Of a DNA stretch of 10,823 bases, positions 5,114-10,823 are shown in pieces. Location: contig CASEPH010000313.1 of the NCBI GenBank assembly GCA_949289625.1, forward strand, positions 1 through 10,823. Direction: 5' to 3'. The notes beneath the pieces were generated by a model. The model did no database searches and was not told the DNA's origin. It saw nothing but the letters and a program-made list of their open reading frames with translations. Source of the stretch: an uncultured Clostridia bacterium (GTDB lineage Bacteria; Bacillota_A; Clostridia; Oscillospirales; Oscillospiraceae). A program made the translations under genes and the position numbers. The first letter of the stretch is position 1. Each line of letters starts with the position of its first letter.

Positions 5114-7897
5114 TCAGCGATCCTGCTTTTTACGGGATTTGCGATACACAACCAGCAGAATGCCAGCCAAAACAATAATGGCCAGGCCACCAACGGTGTA
5201 CATCACAGTACCGGTGCCACCGGTGTGAGGAACCTTGCTGTTGGCAAATTTGACATTGACGATATTATCATCACCAGCATCCGAATCATCACCCGTCGAG
5301 ATGGTGATCGTCACTTCCTCGTCGCTGCAAATATAACCATCGGGTGCATCGGTTTCTTTCAGGTAATAAGTACCCACATCCAGCCCCTGGATAGATGCAT
5401 AGCCATCTTTATCAGAGGTCAAATCGTCATTAACGATAACCTCCACTTCGCCATTTTTCTGGTACAGCTTGAAGTGGGCACCGGACAGACCGGTAGCAGT
5501 CCAAGTGTCATTTTCACCAGTAGCGGTACTCTGGTCATACTTGAAAATCTTGATGCCGAAGGTGTCAACGGCAACAGTATCCTGCGAGGATTCACCTTTA
5601 GGATAGGTCACCCATGCGGTATTCTGATAGGTACCAGCCGCCGCGTCATCGGCCAGAGTGGCCGTATAGGTCACAGTGATGGGAGTGGCGTTCTGGATAT
5701 CGTCCACAGTGATCTTGCCATTCTCATAAAGTTTCGCAAGGTCGATGAGAATTTCGAAGGTGCAGGGAGATTCAGATTCTGTACCCGGGGTAAGCACGGA
5801 GTATTCAGTGTCATTCGCCAACTCTGTGTTGCCGAGCTTGACTTCAAACGAATCAGGATCAAGGGCCAACTTATCCGCCATCTGATCATGGATAACCAGC
5901 GGATAAGAGCCACGCACAGTCTCGGCAGGTACCGAGTCCAAAGTCGAAAGCACTGCCGGCTGCTGGGCTTCGTCAGGCGTGATGTAGTTCAGCAGATCCT
6001 GCGGAACATTGGAGTTCAGCTGGAACGATACCTCTTCACCAGCAGGTGCGGTAATGCCGGTATCAACCCACTCGGTATCGCCGGCGCCCTGAACCTTCTT
6101 ATCCAGAGCGGGATAGCTGATCTTGTCATCCTCACTGTTGGCCACAACCGTGTTGGCTTCCAGACCTGCTTTGTCTTTTGCCAGATCAATTTCCTTTAAC
6201 TCATAATCGATGAACTGGCTTGCGTGCGCCACAGCAGTGGGCGTATCAGCTGTTGCATCAAAGTAATTTTTCCAGTCAGGGTAGCTCATAAAGAAATTAA
6301 CAGTCTGATAGTATCCTCTCAGCTGCGTCTTTTTATGCAGATCTATGGAGCCTACCACGTTCGCAGAAGTTTCGATCTTCGGTACAACGCCGTACTGGTC
6401 CGCCTTAGCCTTGAAGTTAAGACCGCTCAGAACGATCGGCTCATTAATGTCTGAGAGGCTGGACGCCTGCGACGCCATGGGAACCTCAATATACAGGTTG
6501 CCGTCCTTTACGGGAACCTTCGCCGGGTCAAAGGTGATGGTCCAATTGTTGGGGCCACCACTGATCGTAGCACCTTCAATGTTGGGTTCAGCAGGTTTAA
6601 AGTTTTTGGACTTGAAGGTCAGGGTCACCGTTCCGTCATCGTTCAGGTCGGTAAACTCCAGATTGCTGTCAACCTTGACCTGGTAGGTGAATTGTGCAAA
6701 ACCTTCCTGGACTGACATACCCTGACCATCGGAACTTCCAATGATATCACTGCCCAGTTGCGCCTCCACAGTATACGAAATAGTATCGTCCGCTGTCAGT
6801 GTAACAGGGTTGCTGGTCGCAGTTTTTCCGTTGACTGACTGCATGATCAGAGGTTGACTATCCACACCTACCAAGGCGTTCAAAGTCAGCTTAGCCGAGG
6901 CGTCTTGCAGTTGGTCGTCCGTCATGGGCTCAATCTTAGACCACTTGCCGACAAACGTAATGTCATTACCCTCATCAGCAAGAGCGGCCATATCGTCGGG
7001 ATTGAGCTCCTGACCGATCGTGTAGACAGTATCACCCTTGTCTTTTACCGTCCAGCCATCGAAGGTATAATAGTCGCTGTTACTGTTGTAATTAAATACA
7101 AGGAAGTCTGTATACTCGGCACCATCATGAACGGAATTAAAATCAGAGACCGTATAATTCTGGTTTGAATATACAGACGCGCCCAGCTTCGTCGCGTAAT
7201 CCTTGACCGCTTTCAATGAACCATTACTATCGCCTGCATCCACACTGCCAGCCGTCAGGACGGGGTACAGCGACATTGAGTTCTCGGGGATGTCACCTGT
7301 GGGAAGGTTTAGATCATAACTGATGTTGTACTGTTTAAGGCCTTCAACAGCATCGGCAAGCTCCCAACCATACCACACATAATAATAAGGGATGTCCGGG
7401 CGCAACGGATAAGAAGTAATATTAAGATCTGTTGTATCAATAATATAATTTTCCTTTGTTGTCGCTGCTTCGATTTGATCCGAAGTCATCACAACCTGAA
7501 AGCCATTATATTCGCCGTTACCACCAATGGTCTTATAATTTGCAATAGCAATTTCTTTCAAGACCCACTTTTGATCGGCACCATCAATCACATACGGTAC
7601 AGTAGAACCATCCGCTTCTCCGGCACTCTCCATGTCGGTAGAATAAATCCACAAATCAGCGGTGTTGTTCTCGGATACCTTCCACTGATTTCCATTATAA
7701 TTGCCACCGAGTTTGGCAGTAGCGGTAGCATCAGGGCCACCGGTGGTGAAGTTTTCACCATCAAAAGCGAAGTTTTTCCTGGACAGTTGAACACCAGTCT
7801 CTAGTGCAAACGCAGACATTGGGAACGAAACAACCAGCAATGCCAGCGCGAAGAGACAGCTGAACAACCTTCGTAAAATAGACTTACTCAAGTTCAT
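5114..7897 (-). CDS. Major (backbone) pilin, isopeptide-forming, VPHTG-anchored
   Basis: Surface protein of 927 residues, probably the shaft subunit of a sortase-built pilus. It has a signal peptide with probable cut after AFA (31), and a large N-terminal region that includes an InlB/Listeria-Bacteroides-type repeat at about 265-320 (YTFDGWTVKDKGD to FVGKW). A fimbrial isopeptide D2-like domain lies at about 640-780 (PLVIHDQMADKLALDPDSF, ITVTYTATLADDAAAGTYQN). A SpaA-like domain follows at about 781-888, with IKIFKYD as the probable lysine strand and an E-box YYLKETDAPDGY at 844-855. The sorting signal is VPHTG (889-893), a variant with V for L, then a membrane helix and KSRKKQDR. AWVTYPKGE inside D2 recalls the YPK pilin motif but is not in the usual setting. 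GAGGG lies about 8 nt before the ATG. It follows the GLUG gene by 56 nt and precedes sortase C. Confidence 0.92.
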   Translation of the reverse strand: MNLSKSILRRLFSCLFALALLVVSFPMSAFALETGVQLSRKNFAFDGENFTTGGPDATATAKLGGNYNGNQWKVSENNTADLWIYSTDMESAGEADGSTVPYVIDGADQKWVLKEIAIANYKTIGGNGEYNGFQVVMTSDQIEAATTKENYIIDTTDLNITSYPLRPDIPYYYVWYGWELADAVEGLKQYNISYDLNLPTGDIPENSMSLYPVLTAGSVDAGDSNGSLKAVKDYATKLGASVYSNQNYTVSDFNSVHDGAEYTDFLVFNYNSNSDYYTFDGWTVKDKGDTVYTIGQELNPDDMAALADEGNDITFVGKWSKIEPMTDDQLQDASAKLTLNALVGVDSQPLIMQSVNGKTATSNPVTLTADDTISYTVEAQLGSDIIGSSDGQGMSVQEGFAQFTYQVKVDSNLEFTDLNDDGTVTLTFKSKNFKPAEPNIEGATISGGPNNWTITFDPAKVPVKDGNLYIEVPMASQASSLSDINEPIVLSGLNFKAKADQYGVVPKIETSANVVGSIDLHKKTQLRGYYQTVNFFMSYPDWKNYFDATADTPTAVAHASQFIDYELKEIDLAKDKAGLEANTVVANSEDDKISYPALDKKVQGAGDTEWVDTGITAPAGEEVSFQLNSNVPQDLLNYITPDEAQQPAVLSTLDSVPAETVRGSYPLVIHDQMADKLALDPDSFEVKLGNTELANDTEYSVLTPGTESESPCTFEILIDLAKLYENGKITVDDIQNATPITVTYTATLADDAAAGTYQNTAWVTYPKGESSQDTVAVDTFGIKIFKYDQSTATGENDTWTATGLSGAHFKLYQKNGEVEVIVNDDLTSDKDGYASIQGLDVGTYYLKETDAPDGYICSDEEVTITISTGDDSDAGDDNIVNVKFANSKVPHTGGTGTVMYTVGGLAIIVLAGILLVVYRKSRKKQDR

Positions 7898-7953
7898 AAA
7901 AAAGCCCTCTTGTCAATTTTGGGAAAACCAATTTGCATTAAACCGTAAAATAA

Positions 7954-9813
7954 TTAACCGGCCATATTGAAATTGTAGGTAACAACCGTCGAATCAAAAT
8001 CAGCCGGAAGACTGTTGCTGGCAGTCCAGCAAAGCTGGTCAAATACAGTTTCCAGGAATGTTTCAAAATCCATAGAAGAATTTATTACAGCTTCATGGGC
8101 AACAGTACCGCCGCCATCTTTATAGTCACCAAGGACCTTCATATAGGCCCAGCAATAATCGCCATGGCCGCCACGGACATTCTTGCCAATCACGCCACCG
8201 GCGCTGCCACCAATAAGCGTCGGAAGTGCAGTGGGTGTGCTGGTGGAGAAGCAGTATTCAACGGTGCCATTGTTCAGGCCAACCACGCCGCCGCCGTTTG
8301 CCAGACCGGAAACAGTGGTGTCACGGCTGGAACTATACCGCACCACAGCGTTGCGAAGGAAGCCAACCACACCACCAGCACTGCGGCCGCTGACGCTGCC
8401 GCCATAAACCTGCACGTTCTGGATCACCGCATTATTACCATCGACCATACCTGCCAATGCACCGGCATAAGTGGTCGTAAGGCCGGAAACCGTTACATTG
8501 CTCAGGTTCAGGTTTGCAACGATCTGACCGGCACCGATCTTGACGAACATGCCGTTGCTGGACTCACCGGAGGAGGCAGTACCCGCATTGAATTTTACAT
8601 TGGAAATGGTATAATTTCCGCCGTCAAAATTTCCTGCAAAGGTCATAGCCGGATACGTGGCGTTGCTGCAGTCGATGTCAGCACCCAGGATGACCAGCTG
8701 ACCAGCTTCCGCGGTGTTCGCATGGGAGACAAAGTATTCCCAATCTTCCAGGCTGTCAATGGTCGCAGTCTGGTGATCGTCATATGCGGATTGAAAATCG
8801 GGGGCGGGCTGTTCCGGATCAGGGTCAGGGTTCGGGTCAGGGTCAGGGGTTTCCGGTTCTGTGATCTGCCCATAAAGAGTCATATCGCCATTGACGGTAA
8901 TATCAGTCACTGCTCCGGTGGCATACTCGGCATCCTGGAACCAAGCAATGCTTTCGCCCTCATCCAGCGCAACACTCGGCATGGCGACGGTCATACCGTT
9001 GACGTATTTACCGGTGAATGTGCCGTCGTCCGTAACATAAGTAACAGTGCTGACAGCTGCATCCGGAGCGCAAAGAATCACCATGGTGTTTGCGGCATCA
9101 TGGTTGACCAGAATCTGCTGTGCCTGACTGCCTTCCCCAAGGGAACCGGCAACCAGCTGCAGATCATACTCGGACAAAACGCTGCCAAGCACATCTACGC
9201 TGATATCTTCTGCGTTGGCGAAACTGCCGGTCCAGGTGTTGTCTCCTGCCGAAGTGAGCATCAAATCGAGCTGGTCATCACCAATCGGAATTCGATCCTC
9301 CTCATCCTTTGCAATACGCAGGGTTGCACTGTCTTCCGTTGCCGAGATCACATACATATCACCAGGCTCGATCGTTGTACTGCTTGCCGGTGCCGTGAAT
9401 CCTGCTCCTTCACTGAGCGTGACAGTGATCGTGTAATCCGCCGCATTCGTGCCGTTCGCCGCATTAACAACAAAACTGCCATTCACATCCTGAACAGGAG
9501 CAGCTTCGCCGTTGTAGGTAACCGTCATGCCCGTCACTGCGGGAGCCACTTCCGGTTCCTCAACAGGCTCTGCATCCTGCTCAGCATCCGGTGCCTCGGC
9601 CATTGCCTCAGGTGCCGCTGCTTCGACTACAGCTTCAGGTGCCGCAGCAGGTTCCTCGGCAGGGGCAGCAGGCTCTTCGGCCAGTGCAGTTTCTGCCGTG
9701 GCCTGGGCAACTGCCTGATCACCAGTCACGGGGACTTCCTCAGCAAAAGCCGCGGGGACCAGAGAAAGTGCCATTCCTACCGCCAGAGCCGATGCAAGAA
9801 TACGTCTTTTCAT
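7954..9813 (-). CDS. Secreted GLUG-repeat protein, first gene of pilus operon, no sorting signal
   Basis: Predicted secreted protein of 619 residues. It has a signal peptide (MKRRILASALAVGMALSLVP, probable cut after AFA at 24), an Ala/Glu/Pro-rich low-complexity stretch (25-92) and beta-rich domains (93-255). An InlB-like repeat lies at about 256-317 (VTYVTDDGTFTGKY to MTLYGQI), then a Pro/Asp linker DPDPNPDPDPE (324-334). A glycine-rich region with GLUG-type repeats spans about 350-550 (GGVVGFLRNAVVRYSSS, GGVVGLNNGTVEYCFS, GGVIGKNVRGGHGDYCWAY). GLUG repeats occur in bacterial adhesins and IgA-protease-type proteins. The protein stops at YNFNMAG with no LPXTG-like motif, membrane helix or basic tail, and no frame downstream restores one. 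A GGAGG site precedes the ATG by 9 nt. Its place as promoter-proximal gene suggests a tip adhesin or released factor, but the function is unproven. Confidence 0.85.
   Translation of the reverse strand: MKRRILASALAVGMALSLVPAAFAEEVPVTGDQAVAQATAETALAEEPAAPAEEPAAAPEAVVEAAAPEAMAEAPDAEQDAEPVEEPEVAPAVTGMTVTYNGEAAPVQDVNGSFVVNAANGTNAADYTITVTLSEGAGFTAPASSTTIEPGDMYVISATEDSATLRIAKDEEDRIPIGDDQLDLMLTSAGDNTWTGSFANAEDISVDVLGSVLSEYDLQLVAGSLGEGSQAQQILVNHDAANTMVILCAPDAAVSTVTYVTDDGTFTGKYVNGMTVAMPSVALDEGESIAWFQDAEYATGAVTDITVNGDMTLYGQITEPETPDPDPNPDPDPEQPAPDFQSAYDDHQTATIDSLEDWEYFVSHANTAEAGQLVILGADIDCSNATYPAMTFAGNFDGGNYTISNVKFNAGTASSGESSNGMFVKIGAGQIVANLNLSNVTVSGLTTTYAGALAGMVDGNNAVIQNVQVYGGSVSGRSAGGVVGFLRNAVVRYSSSRDTTVSGLANGGGVVGLNNGTVEYCFSTSTPTALPTLIGGSAGGVIGKNVRGGHGDYCWAYMKVLGDYKDGGGTVAHEAVINSSMDFETFLETVFDQLCWTASNSLPADFDSTVVTYNFNMAG
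8811..8850 (-). repeat. Short hexamer repeat encoding the Asp-Pro linker
   Basis: Degenerate GGGTCA units (plus-strand reading) encode the DPDPNPDPDPE linker of the GLUG protein. Because the unit is six bases, slippage would change linker length without breaking the frame. The tract is short and one unit is interrupted by TTC. Confidence 0.5.
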
Positions 9814-9949
9814 ACCAGATTTTCCTCCTTTTCTGTAATTCGGATTTGATTACTTTTCTTCATTGCCTTGTTGGGGCCGACTTCCCTCCCTTCGGAAAAC
9901 ACAGTGCCCAAAGGCAGACGCCCCAGGGACACAGATACTCATCTAATTG
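9814..9949 (-). promoter_or_regulatory. Long 5' leader of the pilus operon
   Basis: If transcription starts near 10022 at the promoter in the invertible segment, the first gene has a leader of about 210 nt. Its fixed part has a GC-rich core: GGGGC at 9873-9877 can pair with GCCCC at 9920-9924, enclosing a small TGCC-CAAA-GGCA hairpin (9905-9916) and a possible TTCC/GGAA stem (9882-9897). It ends with AAAAGGAGG before the ATG. I do not recognise a known riboswitch. The structure may influence translation or RNA stability, but this is speculative. Confidence 0.35.
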
Positions 9950-9969
9950 AACAGAAGCGTGATTCTGTT
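9950..9969. repeat. Left inverted repeat of the invertible segment
   Basis: AACAGAAGCGTGATTCTGTT is the exact reverse complement of 10211-10230. It is itself arranged as arms GAACAGAA and TTCTGTTC (9949-9956 and 9963-9970) around the asymmetric centre GCGTGA, the layout of a tyrosine-recombinase crossover site. It lies 136 nt upstream of the first pilus gene. Confidence 0.9.
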
Positions 9970-10028
9970 CCCTACATAAGGATTTAATAATCACACTTCT
10001 GAACTGTTATAGAGAATTATTACTCTAA

Positions 10029-10057
10029 AATATATCACTAGCAACGAAAAAAATCAA
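10029..10057 (-). promoter_or_regulatory. Promoter inside the invertible segment, facing the pilus operon
   Basis: On the minus strand: -35 TTGATT (10057-10052), 17-bp spacer, then -10 TATATT (10034-10029) preceded by TGA, giving an extended -10 TGATATATT. This is the best sigma-A type promoter in the region. Transcription would start near 10022 and cross the left repeat into the leader. A weaker alternative, TTGCGT with TACGAT at 17 bp, lies about 40 nt upstream. Confidence 0.75.
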
Positions 10058-10100
10058 TAACTTGCGTTAATATCGTACTTTTTTCCGAATTAAGACGCAA

Positions 10101-10158
10101 CAAACCAGTTGGGCAAGTATCAGAAAATTTGCCCAACTGGTTTGGCATGTCTTTTTTT
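10101..10158 (+). terminator. Strong hairpin with T tract inside the invertible segment
   Basis: CAAACCAGTTGGGCAA (10101-10116) and TTGCCCAACTGGTTTG (10129-10144) form a perfect 16-bp stem around a 12-nt loop. On the plus strand GCATGTC and seven Ts follow; on the minus strand the following bases are not T-rich. As placed, it works best on rightward transcripts. After inversion it would face transcripts coming from the recombinase gene and shield the pilus operon. Confidence 0.65.
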
Positions 10159-10172
10159 AGCTAAAACTGACC

Positions 10173-10210
10173 TCTCTGGCCGCGTAATCTATGCTTTCCT
10201 CCGCCAGAGA
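10173..10210. repeat. Accessory 8-bp inverted repeat next to the right crossover site
   Basis: TCTCTGGC (10173-10180) and GCCAGAGA (10203-10210) are exact reverse complements, and the second copy directly touches the right inverted repeat. No counterpart lies beside the left repeat. It could be a small hairpin or an extra protein-binding site that gives the switch polarity; either is speculative. Confidence 0.5.
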
Positions 10211-10236
10211 AACAGAATCACGCTTCTGTTTTTTTT
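10210..10236 (+). terminator. Crossover-site hairpin followed by T tract
   Basis: The arms AAACAGAA and TTCTGTTT of the right repeat can form an 8-bp hairpin, and the T run continues to 10236. On the plus strand this resembles a weak intrinsic terminator. It would limit rightward transcription into the 3' end of the recombinase gene, which matters mainly if the promoter is inverted. Confidence 0.4.
10211..10230. repeat. Right inverted repeat of the invertible segment
   Basis: AACAGAATCACGCTTCTGTT is the exact reverse complement of 9950-9969. Arms AAACAGAA and TTCTGTTT surround the centre TCACGC, the complement of the left centre, so recombination between the two sites gives inversion rather than deletion. 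Confidence 0.9.
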
Positions 10237-10253
10237 CGCTAATAAGTGCTTTA

Positions 10254-10823
10254 TTACAGCAAAAGATGCATCCGGTTCAGCAGGCGCTCGTGTTCAACAC
10301 CAGATTCCATGATATAGATTCGGGTAGTTTCAATACTGGAATGCCCCAGTACATCGGCCAATTTTGACAGGTTTTTATCCAATTCGTAAAAGGTTTTGGC
10401 GAACAGATGCCGCAGATTGTGTGGAAAAACTTTTTTCCATGCAACCTGCGCACGGCTGCAAAGAGCTTTTAACAGTTTCCACACTGTAACACGGCTCAGT
10501 GGTCCTCCACTGCGGTTTATAAAAGCAGGTCCCGTATGAATATGCTGTTTCCGGCACCATTTCTGCAAGCGATGACATAACGCTGCTGGAAGCAGGATTT
10601 CCCTGCACTTGCCCTTGCACCGGATGCTGGCCCGGTGGTTCCGGATTGCGTCCACGGTGATATATTGCAGCTCCGAAACACGGATTCCGGTGGAGCAGAT
10701 GGTCTCCAACAGCAGCTGCGTGCGCTTGTTGTTGGTCTCCCGTGCCGCATTGAGCAGTCGGAAATACTCCGGCTTGGTCAGTTCACGGGCGCTGTCACAG
10801 AAAACACGACGCTGCCGCTTCAG
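10254..10823 (-). CDS. Tyrosine recombinase, probable invertase of the promoter switch; 5' end outside window
   Basis: Site-specific recombinase of the phage-integrase/Xer family. The visible 189 residues hold the end of the core-binding domain (LTKPEYFRLLNAARE) and a complete catalytic domain. Arg48 is in STGIRVSEL, the beta-hairpin lysine is probably Lys72 in CKGK, and the HxxR box FPHNLRHLFA supplies His135 and Arg138. LGHSSIETTRIYI supplies His161 and nucleophile Tyr170 (numbering from the window edge). The frame is open to 10823, so the start and N-terminal domain are outside. The gene reads toward the invertible segment and ends 24 nt from the right repeat. The sequence resembles the short Xer-like recombinases common in gut Firmicutes, many of which adjoin invertible promoters. 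It could instead be an element integrase, but the adjacent paired sites favour invertase. Confidence 0.9.
   Translation of the reverse strand: MKRQRRVFCDSARELTKPEYFRLLNAARETNNKRTQLLLETICSTGIRVSELQYITVDAIRNHRASIRCKGKCREILLPAALCHRLQKWCRKQHIHTGPAFINRSGGPLSRVTVWKLLKALCSRAQVAWKKVFPHNLRHLFAKTFYELDKNLSKLADVLGHSSIETTRIYIMESGVEHERLLNRMHLLL

Larger units (their letters stand above)
9950..10230. promoter_or_regulatory. Predicted invertible promoter element (phase switch)
   Basis: A 241-bp AT-rich non-coding segment is bounded by 20-bp perfect inverted repeats. It contains one good promoter, pointing left at the pilus operon, and one strong hairpin with a T tract pointing right. A tyrosine recombinase gene ends 24 nt to the right. 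Site-specific inversion between the repeats would reverse the promoter relative to the operon. As given, the sequence is in the orientation expected to express the pilus. Invertible promoters next to surface-structure operons and tyrosine recombinases are well known in gut bacteria; inversion here is inferred from structure, not observed. Confidence 0.85.

Noticed and set aside
5225..6199. Plus-strand open frame (324 codons) opposite the backbone pilin
   Set aside because: No start signal, no domain, and fully inside the well-supported pilin on the other strand.
7898..7953. Frameshifted remnant of an LPXTG signal after the GLUG gene
   Set aside because: Continuing past the stop in the gene's own frame gives no LPXTG-like or hydrophobic segment, and 56 nt is too short for a full sorting signal.
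8095..9849. Long plus-strand open frame (584 codons) opposite the GLUG gene
   Set aside because: It is antisense to a gene with a clear signal peptide, repeats and ribosome site, has no recognisable domains, and is Cys/Arg/His-rich, as mirror frames of Ala/Gly/Thr-rich genes usually are.
9850..9942. 30-codon frame in the pilus leader (MSICVPGASAFGH...)
   Set aside because: No ribosome site before its ATG and no regulatory residue run; likely chance.
9814..9949. Known riboswitch (c-di-GMP, ZTP, glutamine and others) in the pilus leader
   Set aside because: Hairpins are possible, but none of the conserved cores I know is present; calling a class would be a guess.
10167..10195. Plus-strand promoter-like CTGACC, 17 bp, TATGCT inside the switch
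   Set aside because: Both boxes match poorly and there is no extended -10. If active it could give low pilus expression after inversion, so it is a caveat rather than a feature.
1..10823. CRISPR array, tRNA or rRNA genes
   Set aside because: I saw no regularly spaced repeats and no tRNA- or rRNA-like sequence on either strand.

Overview
The window looks like accessory DNA from a Gram-positive gut-type Clostridia (Oscillospiraceae/Ruminococcaceae-like). This is inferred from LPXTG-type sorting signals, class C sortase, AGGAGG-type ribosome sites, and mobility genes resembling those of Tn1549/CTn5-type conjugative elements. No species marker is present. Almost every gene reads on the minus strand. 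The window is cut inside a gene at both ends.

Positions 1-2370 are a conjugative-element module. A MOBP-type relaxase (3' end outside the window) lies behind a small SLOG-fold protein. Facing them is a 74-residue Xre-type regulator. A 26-bp perfect palindrome between the regulator and the SLOG gene overlaps promoter elements and is the obvious operator. A hairpin with a T tract sits between the SLOG and relaxase genes. A small CD1845-family membrane protein lies at 2051-2362.

Positions 2450-9813 are a sortase-dependent pilus/surface-protein operon. In transcription order it has: a secreted GLUG-repeat protein with no sorting signal; a 927-residue backbone-type pilin with an isopeptide D2 region, a SpaA-like domain and a VPHTG sorting signal; a 208-nt structured spacer; a class C sortase; a Cna_B-type minor pilin ending in LPQTG; and a second, smaller sortase. 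The last three genes overlap and are probably translationally coupled.

Positions 9814-10253 hold the most interesting feature. A roughly 260-bp segment is bounded by 20-bp perfect inverted repeats (9950-9969 and 10211-10230). Each repeat is built like a tyrosine-recombinase crossover site, with 8-bp mirrored arms around a 6-bp asymmetric centre. Inside is a good promoter (-35 TTGATT, 17-bp spacer, extended -10 TGATATATT) pointing at the pilus operon, and a 16-bp perfect hairpin with a T7 tract pointing the opposite way. Immediately upstream, reading toward the segment, is a tyrosine recombinase (5' end outside the window) with all its visible catalytic residues. The simplest reading is a phase-variable pilus: the recombinase flips the promoter, and the sequence as given is in the ON orientation. 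If inverted, the promoter would point away and the hairpin would face the pilus operon as a terminator.

Whether the pilus locus is cargo of the conjugative element or chromosomal DNA beside it cannot be settled here, because neither element end is visible.
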